This document shows, one piece after another, positions 9,001 to 17,329 of a DNA stretch of 64,000 nt. The notes beneath the pieces are model-generated. The model had not been told where the DNA came from and ran no database searches. It saw only the letters and a program-made list of their open reading frames with translations. The position numbers were made by a program, and so were the translations under genes. Numbering within the stretch: position 1 is the stretch's first letter; each line of letters opens with the position of its first letter. The stretch comes from Chryseobacterium sp. ZHDP1 (GTDB lineage Bacteria > Bacteroidota > Bacteroidia > Flavobacteriales > Weeksellaceae): NCBI RefSeq assembly GCF_018603435.1, contig NZ_CP075682.1:434001-498000 (forward strand). The letters are read 5' to 3'.

Positions 9001-11690
9001 AATTCCTCAATAAAATCATCAGTGAATTATTAACCCAGAATTCCGATTTATCTGAATTTAACATCGTTCTGCCCGGAAAACGTCCCATTGTTTTCATCAG
9101 ACGAATTCTTGAGGAAAATAATTACTCCGGATTTCTGCCGAATTTTTTTACGATTGAGGAACTGATTGATAAAATTGCCGACAAACAGCAGATTCAGGGA
9201 ATTGCACTCTGGCTTTTCGCTTTTGATGTTTATAAAAGTCTGAACCTGATTCCCAATGACGATTTTGCAGAATTTCTGAAATGGTTTCCCACGTTGCAGA
9301 AAGACTGGGACGATATCCTGAAATTCTCAGAAAGCGATGAAGCCGTTTTACAGTATATGTTTGATGAAGAGCGGATTAAAGAATGGGCACAGGATTTGGG
9401 AGAAGACGATGAAGGACCGCGAAAAAAATTCCTTAATTTCTGGAAAAACATGAATGTCTTTCTTCCCGTTCTCAAGAAAAAACTGAAGGAGAAAAACTGG
9501 GCAACTTCCGGGATGATCAACGAAACGGCAAAAGCAAAAATTGATGAATTTGCCGAAAATACCAGTGAAAAATTCGTATTCTGCGGCTTCAATGCCTTTA
9601 CTCCGGCGGAAGAAAAGCTCGTAAGAAGTCTTCTGCAATGGGATAAAGGACAGTGTTTTTTTCAAGCAGATCATTATTATTTTGATGATGAAAGACAGGA
9701 AGCCGGAAAGTTTTTAAGAAACCATAAAACGTGGAAAGAATTTGATGATCACCGCCTTTTTCAATGGATTGAAGACGATTTTAATCAGCCTAAAAACATA
9801 AAAGTTTATGAAGTTTCGGGAAATATTACCCAGACGAAAATTTTACCGGAAATCTTCAAAGAAATAGAAAATAAGACATACTCCGATACTGCGGTCGTTT
9901 TGCTGGATGAAAACCTGCTTCCTGCAAGTCTGGATGTAATGCACGGCGTTCCCAATCTGAATATAACGATGGGTTTTCCTCTGAAAAACCTTTCCTTTTC
10001 GAATGCCGTAAAACAGCTTTTCTATCTTCAGAAACAACTTGAGAAAAACAAATCGTCGTATTATTACCGCGATATTTTCCCGATTCTGGAAGAGCTGCCG
10101 AAATCTGCCGAAGATGAATTGGTAATCAATAATTTTAAAGCGAAAATTGAAGAACGCAATATCGTTTACATTTCCAAAAAGCTTTTTCATGAATTGTTGC
10201 ATGAACTTTCGTACTATAATTTACTGAAGAAAGCGGATTCTACAACTGTTTATTTAGATTCTTTAATTGAATTCTGCAAGCAGATCAAATGGCTGGAAAT
10301 TGATGATATTCAGTATGAAAACGTTTCCCATTTCGAAAATGCTTTCAGAATTATCAAAAACCAGTTGTCTCCTTACCAGTTTGAAATTAAAATGGAAACG
10401 CTGGAAATTCTGATTAATCAGCATATTAATTCAGAAAGTATTGATTTTCAAGGGGAACCTTTGAGAGGTTTGCAGATTATGGGACTTCTGGAAACCCGTC
10501 TCCTGAATTTCGAAAACGTGATTATGCTTTCTGTAAACGAAGGGAAATTACCGCTCGGAAATTCACAGAATACGTATATTCCTTTTGATATCAGAAGATT
10601 TTTTGATCTTCATACTTTTTTGGAAAATGACAGTATTTATGCCTATCATTTTTACCGGTTGATTCAGGATTCCAAAAATGTTCATTTGCTCTTTAATGCT
10701 TTAAGTTCGGGAGTGAATACGGGAGAAAAAAGCCGTTTCATCACCCAGATCGAAATGGAAAGTTCTCACAATATCGAACATCTGATTATTGAAAATTCTT
10801 CTGAGCCGATTATTACACAGCCGATCGAAATTTCAAAAACTGAAATTGTTCTTCAGCGGCTTGAAAAATGGAAGGAAAAAGTTTCTGCATCCCACCTTAC
10901 AAGTTATCTGTACAATCCGATTGATTTTTACCTTTCCAAGATTTTAAAGACCTCGGAAAGTGATGAAATTGAAGAAGAACTGTCGGTAAAAAATTACGGT
11001 AATCTGGTGCATTATACCCTTCAAGAAATTTATGAAGTATTAAAAGGTAAGATATTAAAAGAAAACGATTTAAAAGAATCAGTTAAAGCAATAGATCAAT
11101 ACATCGAAGTGGCTATTGAAAAGCTGAAACATCAGCCTGAGTTTTATGAAAAAGGTATGAATTTCATTCATAAAGCCATTGCTAAAAAAGTCATTGAAAA
11201 TATTTTAAATCATGATCTTGAGCTGGTAAAAAGCGGAAATGTACTGGAAATTTTAGACATTGAAAAACGTTTTGAAAATGTAGATTTTTATCTTGATGAA
11301 AAAGACAAAGTTTCCTTCTTCGGTTTCATCGACAGAATCGACCGACTGAACGGAACGTTGAGAATTATCGATTATAAAACGGCAAAAATTAAAAATCTTA
11401 TCGTAAAAATTGATGAATCCAATGTAGACGAATATTTCCGTAACAGCGACCGAAAACAGGCTTTGCAGTTATGTATTTATCAGTATGTTGTGCAGAATCT
11501 TCCCGAGTTTTGGGGACTTCCGATTGAGACGGGAATCTGGAGTTTTGCGGAAGCTAAAAAAGGCGTGGTTTCTCTGCAATTTGAAAAAGGAGATATTGAT
11601 GATGCCATGAAATCCATTAAAAGCCTGATTGAAGAAATTCTGAATCCGGATCTTGCATTCATCGAAAACATAAAACCTTATTCTGTATAA
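8997..11690 (+). CDS. AddB-like PD-(D/E)XK nuclease family protein
   Basis: An 897-residue protein starting at a TTG that overlaps the upstream TGA. The C-terminal quarter is a RecB-type nuclease: SHLTSYLYNPIDFYLSKIL, then YGNLVHYTLQEIYE, then the catalytic core FFGFIDRIDRLNGTLRIIDY with K of YKTAK. The N-terminal part (VLPGKRPIVFIRRIL) resembles the inactive helicase half of AddB, without an obvious Walker A motif. Such proteins join an AddA/UvrD-like helicase in double-strand break repair. No helicase partner lies in this window, so it must be elsewhere. Confidence 0.82.
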   Translation: MKFLNKIISELLTQNSDLSEFNIVLPGKRPIVFIRRILEENNYSGFLPNFFTIEELIDKIADKQQIQGIALWLFAFDVYKSLNLIPNDDFAEFLKWFPTLQKDWDDILKFSESDEAVLQYMFDEERIKEWAQDLGEDDEGPRKKFLNFWKNMNVFLPVLKKKLKEKNWATSGMINETAKAKIDEFAENTSEKFVFCGFNAFTPAEEKLVRSLLQWDKGQCFFQADHYYFDDERQEAGKFLRNHKTWKEFDDHRLFQWIEDDFNQPKNIKVYEVSGNITQTKILPEIFKEIENKTYSDTAVVLLDENLLPASLDVMHGVPNLNITMGFPLKNLSFSNAVKQLFYLQKQLEKNKSSYYYRDIFPILEELPKSAEDELVINNFKAKIEERNIVYISKKLFHELLHELSYYNLLKKADSTTVYLDSLIEFCKQIKWLEIDDIQYENVSHFENAFRIIKNQLSPYQFEIKMETLEILINQHINSESIDFQGEPLRGLQIMGLLETRLLNFENVIMLSVNEGKLPLGNSQNTYIPFDIRRFFDLHTFLENDSIYAYHFYRLIQDSKNVHLLFNALSSGVNTGEKSRFITQIEMESSHNIEHLIIENSSEPIITQPIEISKTEIVLQRLEKWKEKVSASHLTSYLYNPIDFYLSKILKTSESDEIEEELSVKNYGNLVHYTLQEIYEVLKGKILKENDLKESVKAIDQYIEVAIEKLKHQPEFYEKGMNFIHKAIAKKVIENILNHDLELVKSGNVLEILDIEKRFENVDFYLDEKDKVSFFGFIDRIDRLNGTLRIIDYKTAKIKNLIVKIDESNVDEYFRNSDRKQALQLCIYQYVVQNLPEFWGLPIETGIWSFAEAKKGVVSLQFEKGDIDDAMKSIKSLIEEILNPDLAFIENIKPYSV

Positions 11691-11721
11691 AAAGAGTGCA
11701 TCTGAAACGGATGCACTCTTT
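11691..11721. terminator. Bidirectional terminator
   Basis: A perfect 12-bp stem (11691-11702 with 11710-11721) with a seven-base loop lies between the convergent nuclease and T9SS hydrolase genes. Confidence 0.88.
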
Positions 11722-11744
11722 GAAGGATTGTATGAAGAAAATTA

Positions 11745-13691
11745 CTATAATTTCACTTTTTTATTGAAGGTTTTTCCGTCATTCTGAATTACCTGAACCA
11801 CATAAACTCCCGTTTTGATGGTATTTGATTCGAATTGAGAACTGTTTACTTCCTGATTCTGGATCAAATCTCCTGAAATACTGTAAATACTGATGTTTTT
11901 AATACCGCTTTTAGCTTTTACAATAATCTGATTATTTTGAGCAATAACCGAAACAGTATCCTCCGTTTTCAGTTCACTGATTTGTTTTTTAAACTGTAAA
12001 TTATAGAAACGGGTGGTAATTTCAAAAGTAAGATTTTGAGAATCAATAGTATTGAGATTGATCCCGCCATCTTTAATATACTGTTCCTGAGAAACCGACT
12101 TGATAAGATTTTTATTGTCATCAAAAATATTGACTGCTAAAAGTTCTTCCTGATTGATTTTTAAATTCAGAATATTATTGATCTCAGATTTTACAATATC
12201 CTTTTCTTCTACCATTTCCGGACTATTTTTAATGTACGGAATGAGTTTTTCCGAATTGTTTTCAGAGACTTTTAATAAATAGACTCCATCTTGTAAGGAT
12301 GCTAAATTATTGTTGCTCACAGCTTTTCGTTCAGCTTTCTCTTTGTTGAAATCTGTGATTTCAAGAAGTTCCATATTCTGAAGATCTGGTTTTATCTGTG
12401 ATTTATAAATGGAACTGATCCCGGATTGACTATTTTGAGACTGTTTAGAAGTCAGCATCGCCCATTCATTTAAAAGCCCGCCGCTTCTTAAAGTATTAAA
12501 TTTAGCATTGGAAGCCAGAATAAAAGGTACTATTCCTCCGATATGTCCTAAAGGTCCCCAGTAAAATGCCTCAAGTTTATATTTATTCAGATCCCACCAC
12601 GAATAGTAACCTCTCTGAACGTCAATGGTTTTAGAAGTATTTTCCGGATGAATGGCAAGGTCAACCGTAGAATGTCCTAAAGTCATAGGTGTTTTGTTAT
12701 ACCAGTCGTACACATCGTTTGATTTCAGGCATTGTCTCAATTTGTTATTCTGATTATTCGTGACATCATTTACAAAATTATTGGTAAAAAGTGTTCTCCA
12801 TACCAAAGGTCCCCAAAGCAAACCTCCGTTATCCTGAACAACATGATAATTGTAGCGATCCAGATATTCTGAAGAGATTACTTCCGAAATACTGCTGTTG
12901 TACATTTGGTAACCTGTTTTATTACAGGTATTAACAACATTGGCGATAAAAGAAGTAAAAGGGTAAACATCTTTTTCCAGAACCCCTTTCTGTAAAGTAA
13001 CGCCCGAAAAATCATACGGTCCGTCTCCCATATAAGCATATTTGAAATTCAGATTGTTGGGATTCGAAATGCTCAATTTCTTTAATGTGGACATTGCTGC
13101 ATGAGCGCCCTGCGAATAACCTGTTAAAAAATACTCGTCGTAGCGTTTCACATTTTGCTGGGCAAGAACTTTGTTGGCTGCCGTTACAAAATCAATGGTC
13201 GCAGAAGCTTCGGTAGGATAGTGTACATACGGATGAACTCCGTCTCCGCTTCCCATCCCTACATAATCGGGAGCCATTAAAATATAGCCGTTGAGAACAT
13301 AAGAAAGCTCCACTACAAATCCTGCATACAGAACCCCTTTAAGATTAGAAGGTACATTTTGGCGGCTGTCGGTAGTTCCGTGATCCGAAACTACAGTAGA
13401 AAGCTTGTAATTCGCTTTCGGGTACATCAGAAGTCCCGTTGCTTTTACAAGATTATTTTTCTCATTTTTTGTATAATACGTTATTTTATAGGCTTTTAAA
13501 CCTACATTAAAACTGTTGAGATAATTTATAAAATCAGGAGAATTCTGTTCACCAAGATTGTTTGAAATAAAGCCTGCCACCGCCTGTGGCGTAAGATCCA
13601 GTTTTTGTTCAACACTGAAAACGTCTCCGGCTTGTTGTGCAAAATAAAAGGAAGCTGTAAGTCCCAGAAAAAGAGTAATTGATTTTTTCAT
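11745..13691 (-). CDS. T9SS-secreted alpha/beta hydrolase (lipase/peptidase-like)
   Basis: A protein of about 648 residues with signal peptide MKKSITLFLGLTASFYFAQQ. The hydrolase domain has DHGTTDSRQNVPS near residue 105 and the nucleophile elbow GYSQGAH (GxSxG) near 193-199. A late histidine region, LGHIGGIVPF, could supply the catalytic His. The last 75 residues form a type A T9SS sorting domain (KNISIYSISGDLIQN, TGVYVVQVIQNDG, ending KKVKL), so it is exported by the type IX system. The fold resembles secretory lipases; the substrate is not known. An in-frame ATG three codons upstream is possible. Confidence 0.85.
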   Translation of the reverse strand: MKKSITLFLGLTASFYFAQQAGDVFSVEQKLDLTPQAVAGFISNNLGEQNSPDFINYLNSFNVGLKAYKITYYTKNEKNNLVKATGLLMYPKANYKLSTVVSDHGTTDSRQNVPSNLKGVLYAGFVVELSYVLNGYILMAPDYVGMGSGDGVHPYVHYPTEASATIDFVTAANKVLAQQNVKRYDEYFLTGYSQGAHAAMSTLKKLSISNPNNLNFKYAYMGDGPYDFSGVTLQKGVLEKDVYPFTSFIANVVNTCNKTGYQMYNSSISEVISSEYLDRYNYHVVQDNGGLLWGPLVWRTLFTNNFVNDVTNNQNNKLRQCLKSNDVYDWYNKTPMTLGHSTVDLAIHPENTSKTIDVQRGYYSWWDLNKYKLEAFYWGPLGHIGGIVPFILASNAKFNTLRSGGLLNEWAMLTSKQSQNSQSGISSIYKSQIKPDLQNMELLEITDFNKEKAERKAVSNNNLASLQDGVYLLKVSENNSEKLIPYIKNSPEMVEEKDIVKSEINNILNLKINQEELLAVNIFDDNKNLIKSVSQEQYIKDGGINLNTIDSQNLTFEITTRFYNLQFKKQISELKTEDTVSVIAQNNQIIVKAKSGIKNISIYSISGDLIQNQEVNSSQFESNTIKTGVYVVQVIQNDGKTFNKKVKL

Positions 13692-13797
13692 TATTGTCAA
13701 TTTTTATTGATGTTTAAATTAAAATTTTAAAATAAAACAGCGGTAATTTTATCATATCAATAATTATTCAGCGAATATCAATTTTTTTTAAAAAGAA

Positions 13798-13824
13798 AAA
13801 AGTCTGACCAGAAACTGATCAGAC
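13798..13824 (-). terminator. Terminator of the acyl-CoA dehydrogenase gene
   Basis: A 10-bp stem with one mismatch (13801-13810 with 13815-13824) is followed on the minus strand by a long T-rich run. It lies about 30 bases beyond the stop at 13855. Confidence 0.75.
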
Positions 13825-13854
13825 TGTGTATTATTTATTACAAAATTTTCTCTC

Positions 13855-15033
13855 TTAGAAGGCGTTAATTCCTGTAATATCAAGACCTGTAATCAATAAA
13901 TGAACGTCGTGCGTTCCTTCATAAGTAATTACAGATTCAAGGTTGGCTGCGTGGCGCATCATCGGGAATTCACCCATAATTCCCATACCTCCAAGAATCT
14001 GGCGGGATTCTCTGGCAATATCAATCGCCATTTTTACATTATTTCTTTTAGCCATGGAAATTTGCGCAGGAGTTGCTTTATGATCGTTTTTAAGATTTCC
14101 TAGCTGTAGGCAAAGTAGTTGAGCTTTAGTGATTTCAGTTAAAAATTCAGCTAATTTTTTCTGCTGCAACTGATAAGATCCGATAGGTTTTCCAAACTGT
14201 TTTCTTTCTTTAGAATACTGAACCGCAGTACAGTAGCAATCAATAGCCGCTCCGATAACACCCCATGAAATACCATATCTTGCTGAATTTAAACAAGATA
14301 AAGGTCCTTTTAGTCCTGTTACTCCGGGAAGAAGATTTTCTTTCGGAACTTTTACATCATTAAAAACCAGTTCTCCTGTTTTTGAAGCTCTTAAGCTCCA
14401 TTTATTGTGAGTTTCAGGTGTTGTAAAACCTTCCATTCCTCTTTCAACAATCAGTCCCTGAACTTTTCCTTCTTCATTTTTCGCCCAGACTACGGCAATA
14501 TCGCAAAGAGGAGAGTTGGTGATCCACATTTTAGCCCCATTCAGAAGATAATGATCTCCCATGTCTTTAAAATGCGTTTCCATAGAACCCGGATCAGAAC
14601 CGTGGTTTGGCTCCGTTAAACCGAAAGAACCGATCATTTCTCCGGCAGCTAGTTTGGGTAAGTATTTTCTTTTCTGTTCTTCCGAACCAAATTCATTAAT
14701 AGGGAACATTACCAGAGAACTCTGCACAGAGGCAGCAGAACGTACTGCAGAATCACCTCTTTCAAGCTCCTGCATAATCAGACCGTAAGAAATCTGATCC
14801 AGTCCGGAACCGCCGTATTCAACCGGAATATAAGGTCCTAAAGCTCCGATTTGTCCCAATTCCTTCATTAAATTCGGGATGTCGGTGTGGTTTTGGGCAG
14901 CATGATCAATCTGCGGCATCACAAAACTTTCTACCCAGTCTCTTACAGACTGTCGGATAAGTTTATGTTCTTCAGTAAGTAAAGCATCGATCCCATAATA
15001 ATCGGGAATGCTCGTAAGGGAATAATATGACAT
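13855..15033 (-). CDS. Acyl-CoA dehydrogenase, glutaryl-CoA dehydrogenase-like
   Basis: A 392-residue FAD enzyme of the acyl-CoA dehydrogenase family. FAD-binding segments GSFGLTEPNHGSDPGSM and KMWITNSP lie near residues 137-175. The catalytic base is the Glu in ITYEGTHDVH at residue 372, and this YEGTHD(V/I)H motif with SVQSSLVM near residue 105 points to the glutaryl-CoA dehydrogenase group (lysine/tryptophan breakdown). A general short-chain dehydrogenase is the alternative. It is a single-gene unit with its own terminator. Confidence 0.85.
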   Translation of the reverse strand: MSYYSLTSIPDYYGIDALLTEEHKLIRQSVRDWVESFVMPQIDHAAQNHTDIPNLMKELGQIGALGPYIPVEYGGSGLDQISYGLIMQELERGDSAVRSAASVQSSLVMFPINEFGSEEQKRKYLPKLAAGEMIGSFGLTEPNHGSDPGSMETHFKDMGDHYLLNGAKMWITNSPLCDIAVVWAKNEEGKVQGLIVERGMEGFTTPETHNKWSLRASKTGELVFNDVKVPKENLLPGVTGLKGPLSCLNSARYGISWGVIGAAIDCYCTAVQYSKERKQFGKPIGSYQLQQKKLAEFLTEITKAQLLCLQLGNLKNDHKATPAQISMAKRNNVKMAIDIARESRQILGGMGIMGEFPMMRHAANLESVITYEGTHDVHLLITGLDITGINAF

Positions 15034-15153
15034 TATATTTTAATTTTCCTAAAAATAAGACTTTTCACTATTTCAGAGAAATTTTTTTTAAATGACTTTT
15101 ATCTGCTGATTTTTAGATATTTAAAATGAATTTTAAATACAAAACATCAAAAA

Positions 15154-15942
15154 TTAATTTTCCTCTTCGTTGGAAATAGGGTACTGATTTGTCGGATTGT
15201 AGATTCTGGTTTTAAACTTGTACAAATACGGAGCTTTATTGGCAGAACCGTCATACAGTTTTTCCAGTCGGTCTAAAATATTAAGACTTAAAATTTTACG
15301 CTGAAAGTTATTTCTTCTGAATTTTTCGCCCAAAATTGTTTCATACAGACATTGCAGATCTTTCATGGTGAATTTTTCGGGAAGAAGATTACTCGCCGCT
15401 ACTTCGGTATTGATGTTCATTCTCAGATATTCCAGTCCGGTTTCGATAATTCTGTCGTGGTCAAATGCCATTTTGGGCAGTTTATCTACCTCAAACCATT
15501 CGCAGCTTTCGTTGAAGGCATCCGGAAAGGTATTTGCCATCGAAAAATCAATCAAACTGCAGTATCCTACCGTAATGAAACGCTGGAAGATCCAGTGATC
15601 TTTAGGCACTTCAACGCCTTTGTTTTTAAGTAAAATCTGGTGAACATTATTTTCTGTCCTGTCGATTCTTCCAAAAGTATGAAACTGTTTCAGGAAGATA
15701 TTCTGGAGATGCGTTCTTTCATACAGAACACGTTCCGCCGCTTCGCGAAGATCTTCATCATTAAAAACAAAACCTCCGGGAAGAGACCACAAATCCAGAT
15801 CGTGGTATTTTAAGAGTAAAACTTTCAGGATGTTGTTATGAAAACCAAATATGGTGCAGTCTACAGACACGTGTGCTACAAAGTCTTTTGTATCAATAAG
15901 TTCCTGAAGGGTTTCCTTACTCTTTTCGTTCTTGATTTTCAT
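15154..15942 (-). CDS. NrtR/AraR-type regulator: degenerate Nudix domain plus winged helix
   Basis: A protein of about 262 residues starting MKIKNEKSKE; a start at 15984 would overlap the transporter gene. Residues 20-150 form a Nudix fold (DLWSLPGGFVFNDEDLREA). The Nudix box is broken: where active enzymes have REUxEExGU this has RVLYERTHL, so the first two-metal glutamate is Val and the last is Arg. The C-terminus (FRRNNFQRKIL to YKFKTRIYNP) is the winged helix seen in NrtR-family regulators, including sugar-responsive AraR of Bacteroides. It probably binds a sugar or nucleotide ligand and regulates the divergent glucan locus; that target is inferred. Confidence 0.8.
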   Translation of the reverse strand: MKIKNEKSKETLQELIDTKDFVAHVSVDCTIFGFHNNILKVLLLKYHDLDLWSLPGGFVFNDEDLREAAERVLYERTHLQNIFLKQFHTFGRIDRTENNVHQILLKNKGVEVPKDHWIFQRFITVGYCSLIDFSMANTFPDAFNESCEWFEVDKLPKMAFDHDRIIETGLEYLRMNINTEVAASNLLPEKFTMKDLQCLYETILGEKFRRNNFQRKILSLNILDRLEKLYDGSANKAPYLYKFKTRIYNPTNQYPISNEEEN

Positions 15943-15958
15943 GGGAGTAAAAATAAAA

Positions 15959-17152
15959 TTATTTTCTAAATTTTGTATCTGCAAATCTAAAATAAATTAA
16001 ACTAATTGTAAACAGCAGAATAACAGCAGATAAAATATAAACGGAGTAGTAGTTTAGGAGCTGATTTTCGAATAAAACCGACATGATGATCGAACTTACA
16101 GAGCTTCCCAACGAAGAAAAAATAACAATTAGTGAGGTGAATAGGTTAGCCTTGGACTTATCTATTGTAGCGATCATTTTAGAATTGATTACCGGGTAAA
16201 GCGGAGATAAAAACAATCCTATAACAGGAAAAAGAAACAGCAGAATTTTAGAATCGTCCCAACCGGAAAACTGGATTCCGATGATGATTAAAAGAACTGT
16301 AGCAATAGATGCTATACACAAAATATAATATTTGGAAAGTGAAAATCTCTGGATTACATTTGCTGTAATCGTTCTTCCTGCATAAGAGAAAAGGGCTAAA
16401 AACGATGAAGCCTGAAGTGCAAAAAAAGAATTTACTTTTAAATGATTTTTGTAAAAAGACGGCAGCCAGGAATTAAAACTCTGTTCTAAAAAAACAATAG
16501 AAAAAATTACCGCTAAAAATATAATAATTAAAGGGTTGATGATTTCTGCAACTTCTTTGAAAATATTTTCACTCTTCATTTTTTCAGGTTCCGAAACAGG
16601 AAGTTTTGAAAATAAAAAAATTGTTATTGCCGATAATACAGAGATTGATAGAAATCCGAATTTCCAGAATTCTGAAAACCGGCTTGAAATAATCCATCCA
16701 AAACCTATATTCACCACGAAAACACCGATCATGAAAGATGCTTCTACGCTGTTCATGGTTTTTGCTAAAGATTTTTCGTCTGAAATATTGTTCCGGATAA
16801 TTCCGAATACACAGATTTTCCCGATCGCAAAACAAGCTCCGATAATGGCAAACCATAATTTATAAAACCAGAATACTTCCACGAAAGGCAAAATAAGAGA
16901 ACATATCCCAACAATTGTTAAAGCTGAAATCAGGGATTTTTTTGTTCCGGTTTTGCTGATGAAATTAACGGCAAAAAGTGAAATAAAGGCAATCGGAAGA
17001 TCTTTAAAAGACTCTAAAAAACCAAGCTTATCATAAGTAATTTTTGCCTCCGAAAGCTGAAGAATTACAATGCCCATGCAGTTTAGCACCATAGAGAAAA
17101 TTAGAAAAGTCAGTTTAAGCGGAAGCGATATTTTCGAGAGCTTGGTCGTCAT
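15959..17152 (-). CDS. MFS transporter, probable sugar importer
   Basis: A 397-residue inner-membrane protein with about twelve hydrophobic segments spread evenly. A cytoplasmic loop near the middle reads SKLPVSEPEKMKSENIFKEV. The signature is of the major facilitator superfamily without drug-efflux motifs I can name. It is co-transcribed with the regulator 16 bases downstream and diverges from the SusCD operon, so import of glucose or gluco-oligosaccharides released from beta-glucan is the likely job. The substrate is inferred from context only. Confidence 0.8.
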   Translation of the reverse strand: MTTKLSKISLPLKLTFLIFSMVLNCMGIVILQLSEAKITYDKLGFLESFKDLPIAFISLFAVNFISKTGTKKSLISALTIVGICSLILPFVEVFWFYKLWFAIIGACFAIGKICVFGIIRNNISDEKSLAKTMNSVEASFMIGVFVVNIGFGWIISSRFSEFWKFGFLSISVLSAITIFLFSKLPVSEPEKMKSENIFKEVAEIINPLIIIFLAVIFSIVFLEQSFNSWLPSFYKNHLKVNSFFALQASSFLALFSYAGRTITANVIQRFSLSKYYILCIASIATVLLIIIGIQFSGWDDSKILLFLFPVIGLFLSPLYPVINSKMIATIDKSKANLFTSLIVIFSSLGSSVSSIIMSVLFENQLLNYYSVYILSAVILLFTISLIYFRFADTKFRK

Positions 17153-17297
17153 TTTGGGGATTGATTTTATCTGTTTTTTTGAAATTTTTACTGTTTCTGA
17201 AGAAAAATTTATGCCTTCAAATGCCCAAAAATACAGGAAATATTAAAATAGTTATTAATAAAATGTTAAATAATTAAAAAAAAATATATTTTTATTG

Positions 17298-17310
17298 TCT
17301 CAATTTGAGA
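17298..17310. promoter_or_regulatory. Perfect palindrome, candidate operator upstream of susC
   Basis: TCTCAATTTGAGA is a perfect 6-bp inverted repeat around one base. It is located 19 bases before the SusC ATG, in the spacer shared with the divergent transporter-regulator operon. Its place suits a repressor or activator site; the binding protein is not shown. Confidence 0.4.
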
Positions 17311-17329
17311 ATTAAAAAACTAACTGTAT

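Noticed and set aside
13900..14788. Several plus-strand frames opposite the acyl-CoA dehydrogenase
   Set aside because: All are antisense shadows; the minus-strand gene has full family motifs.
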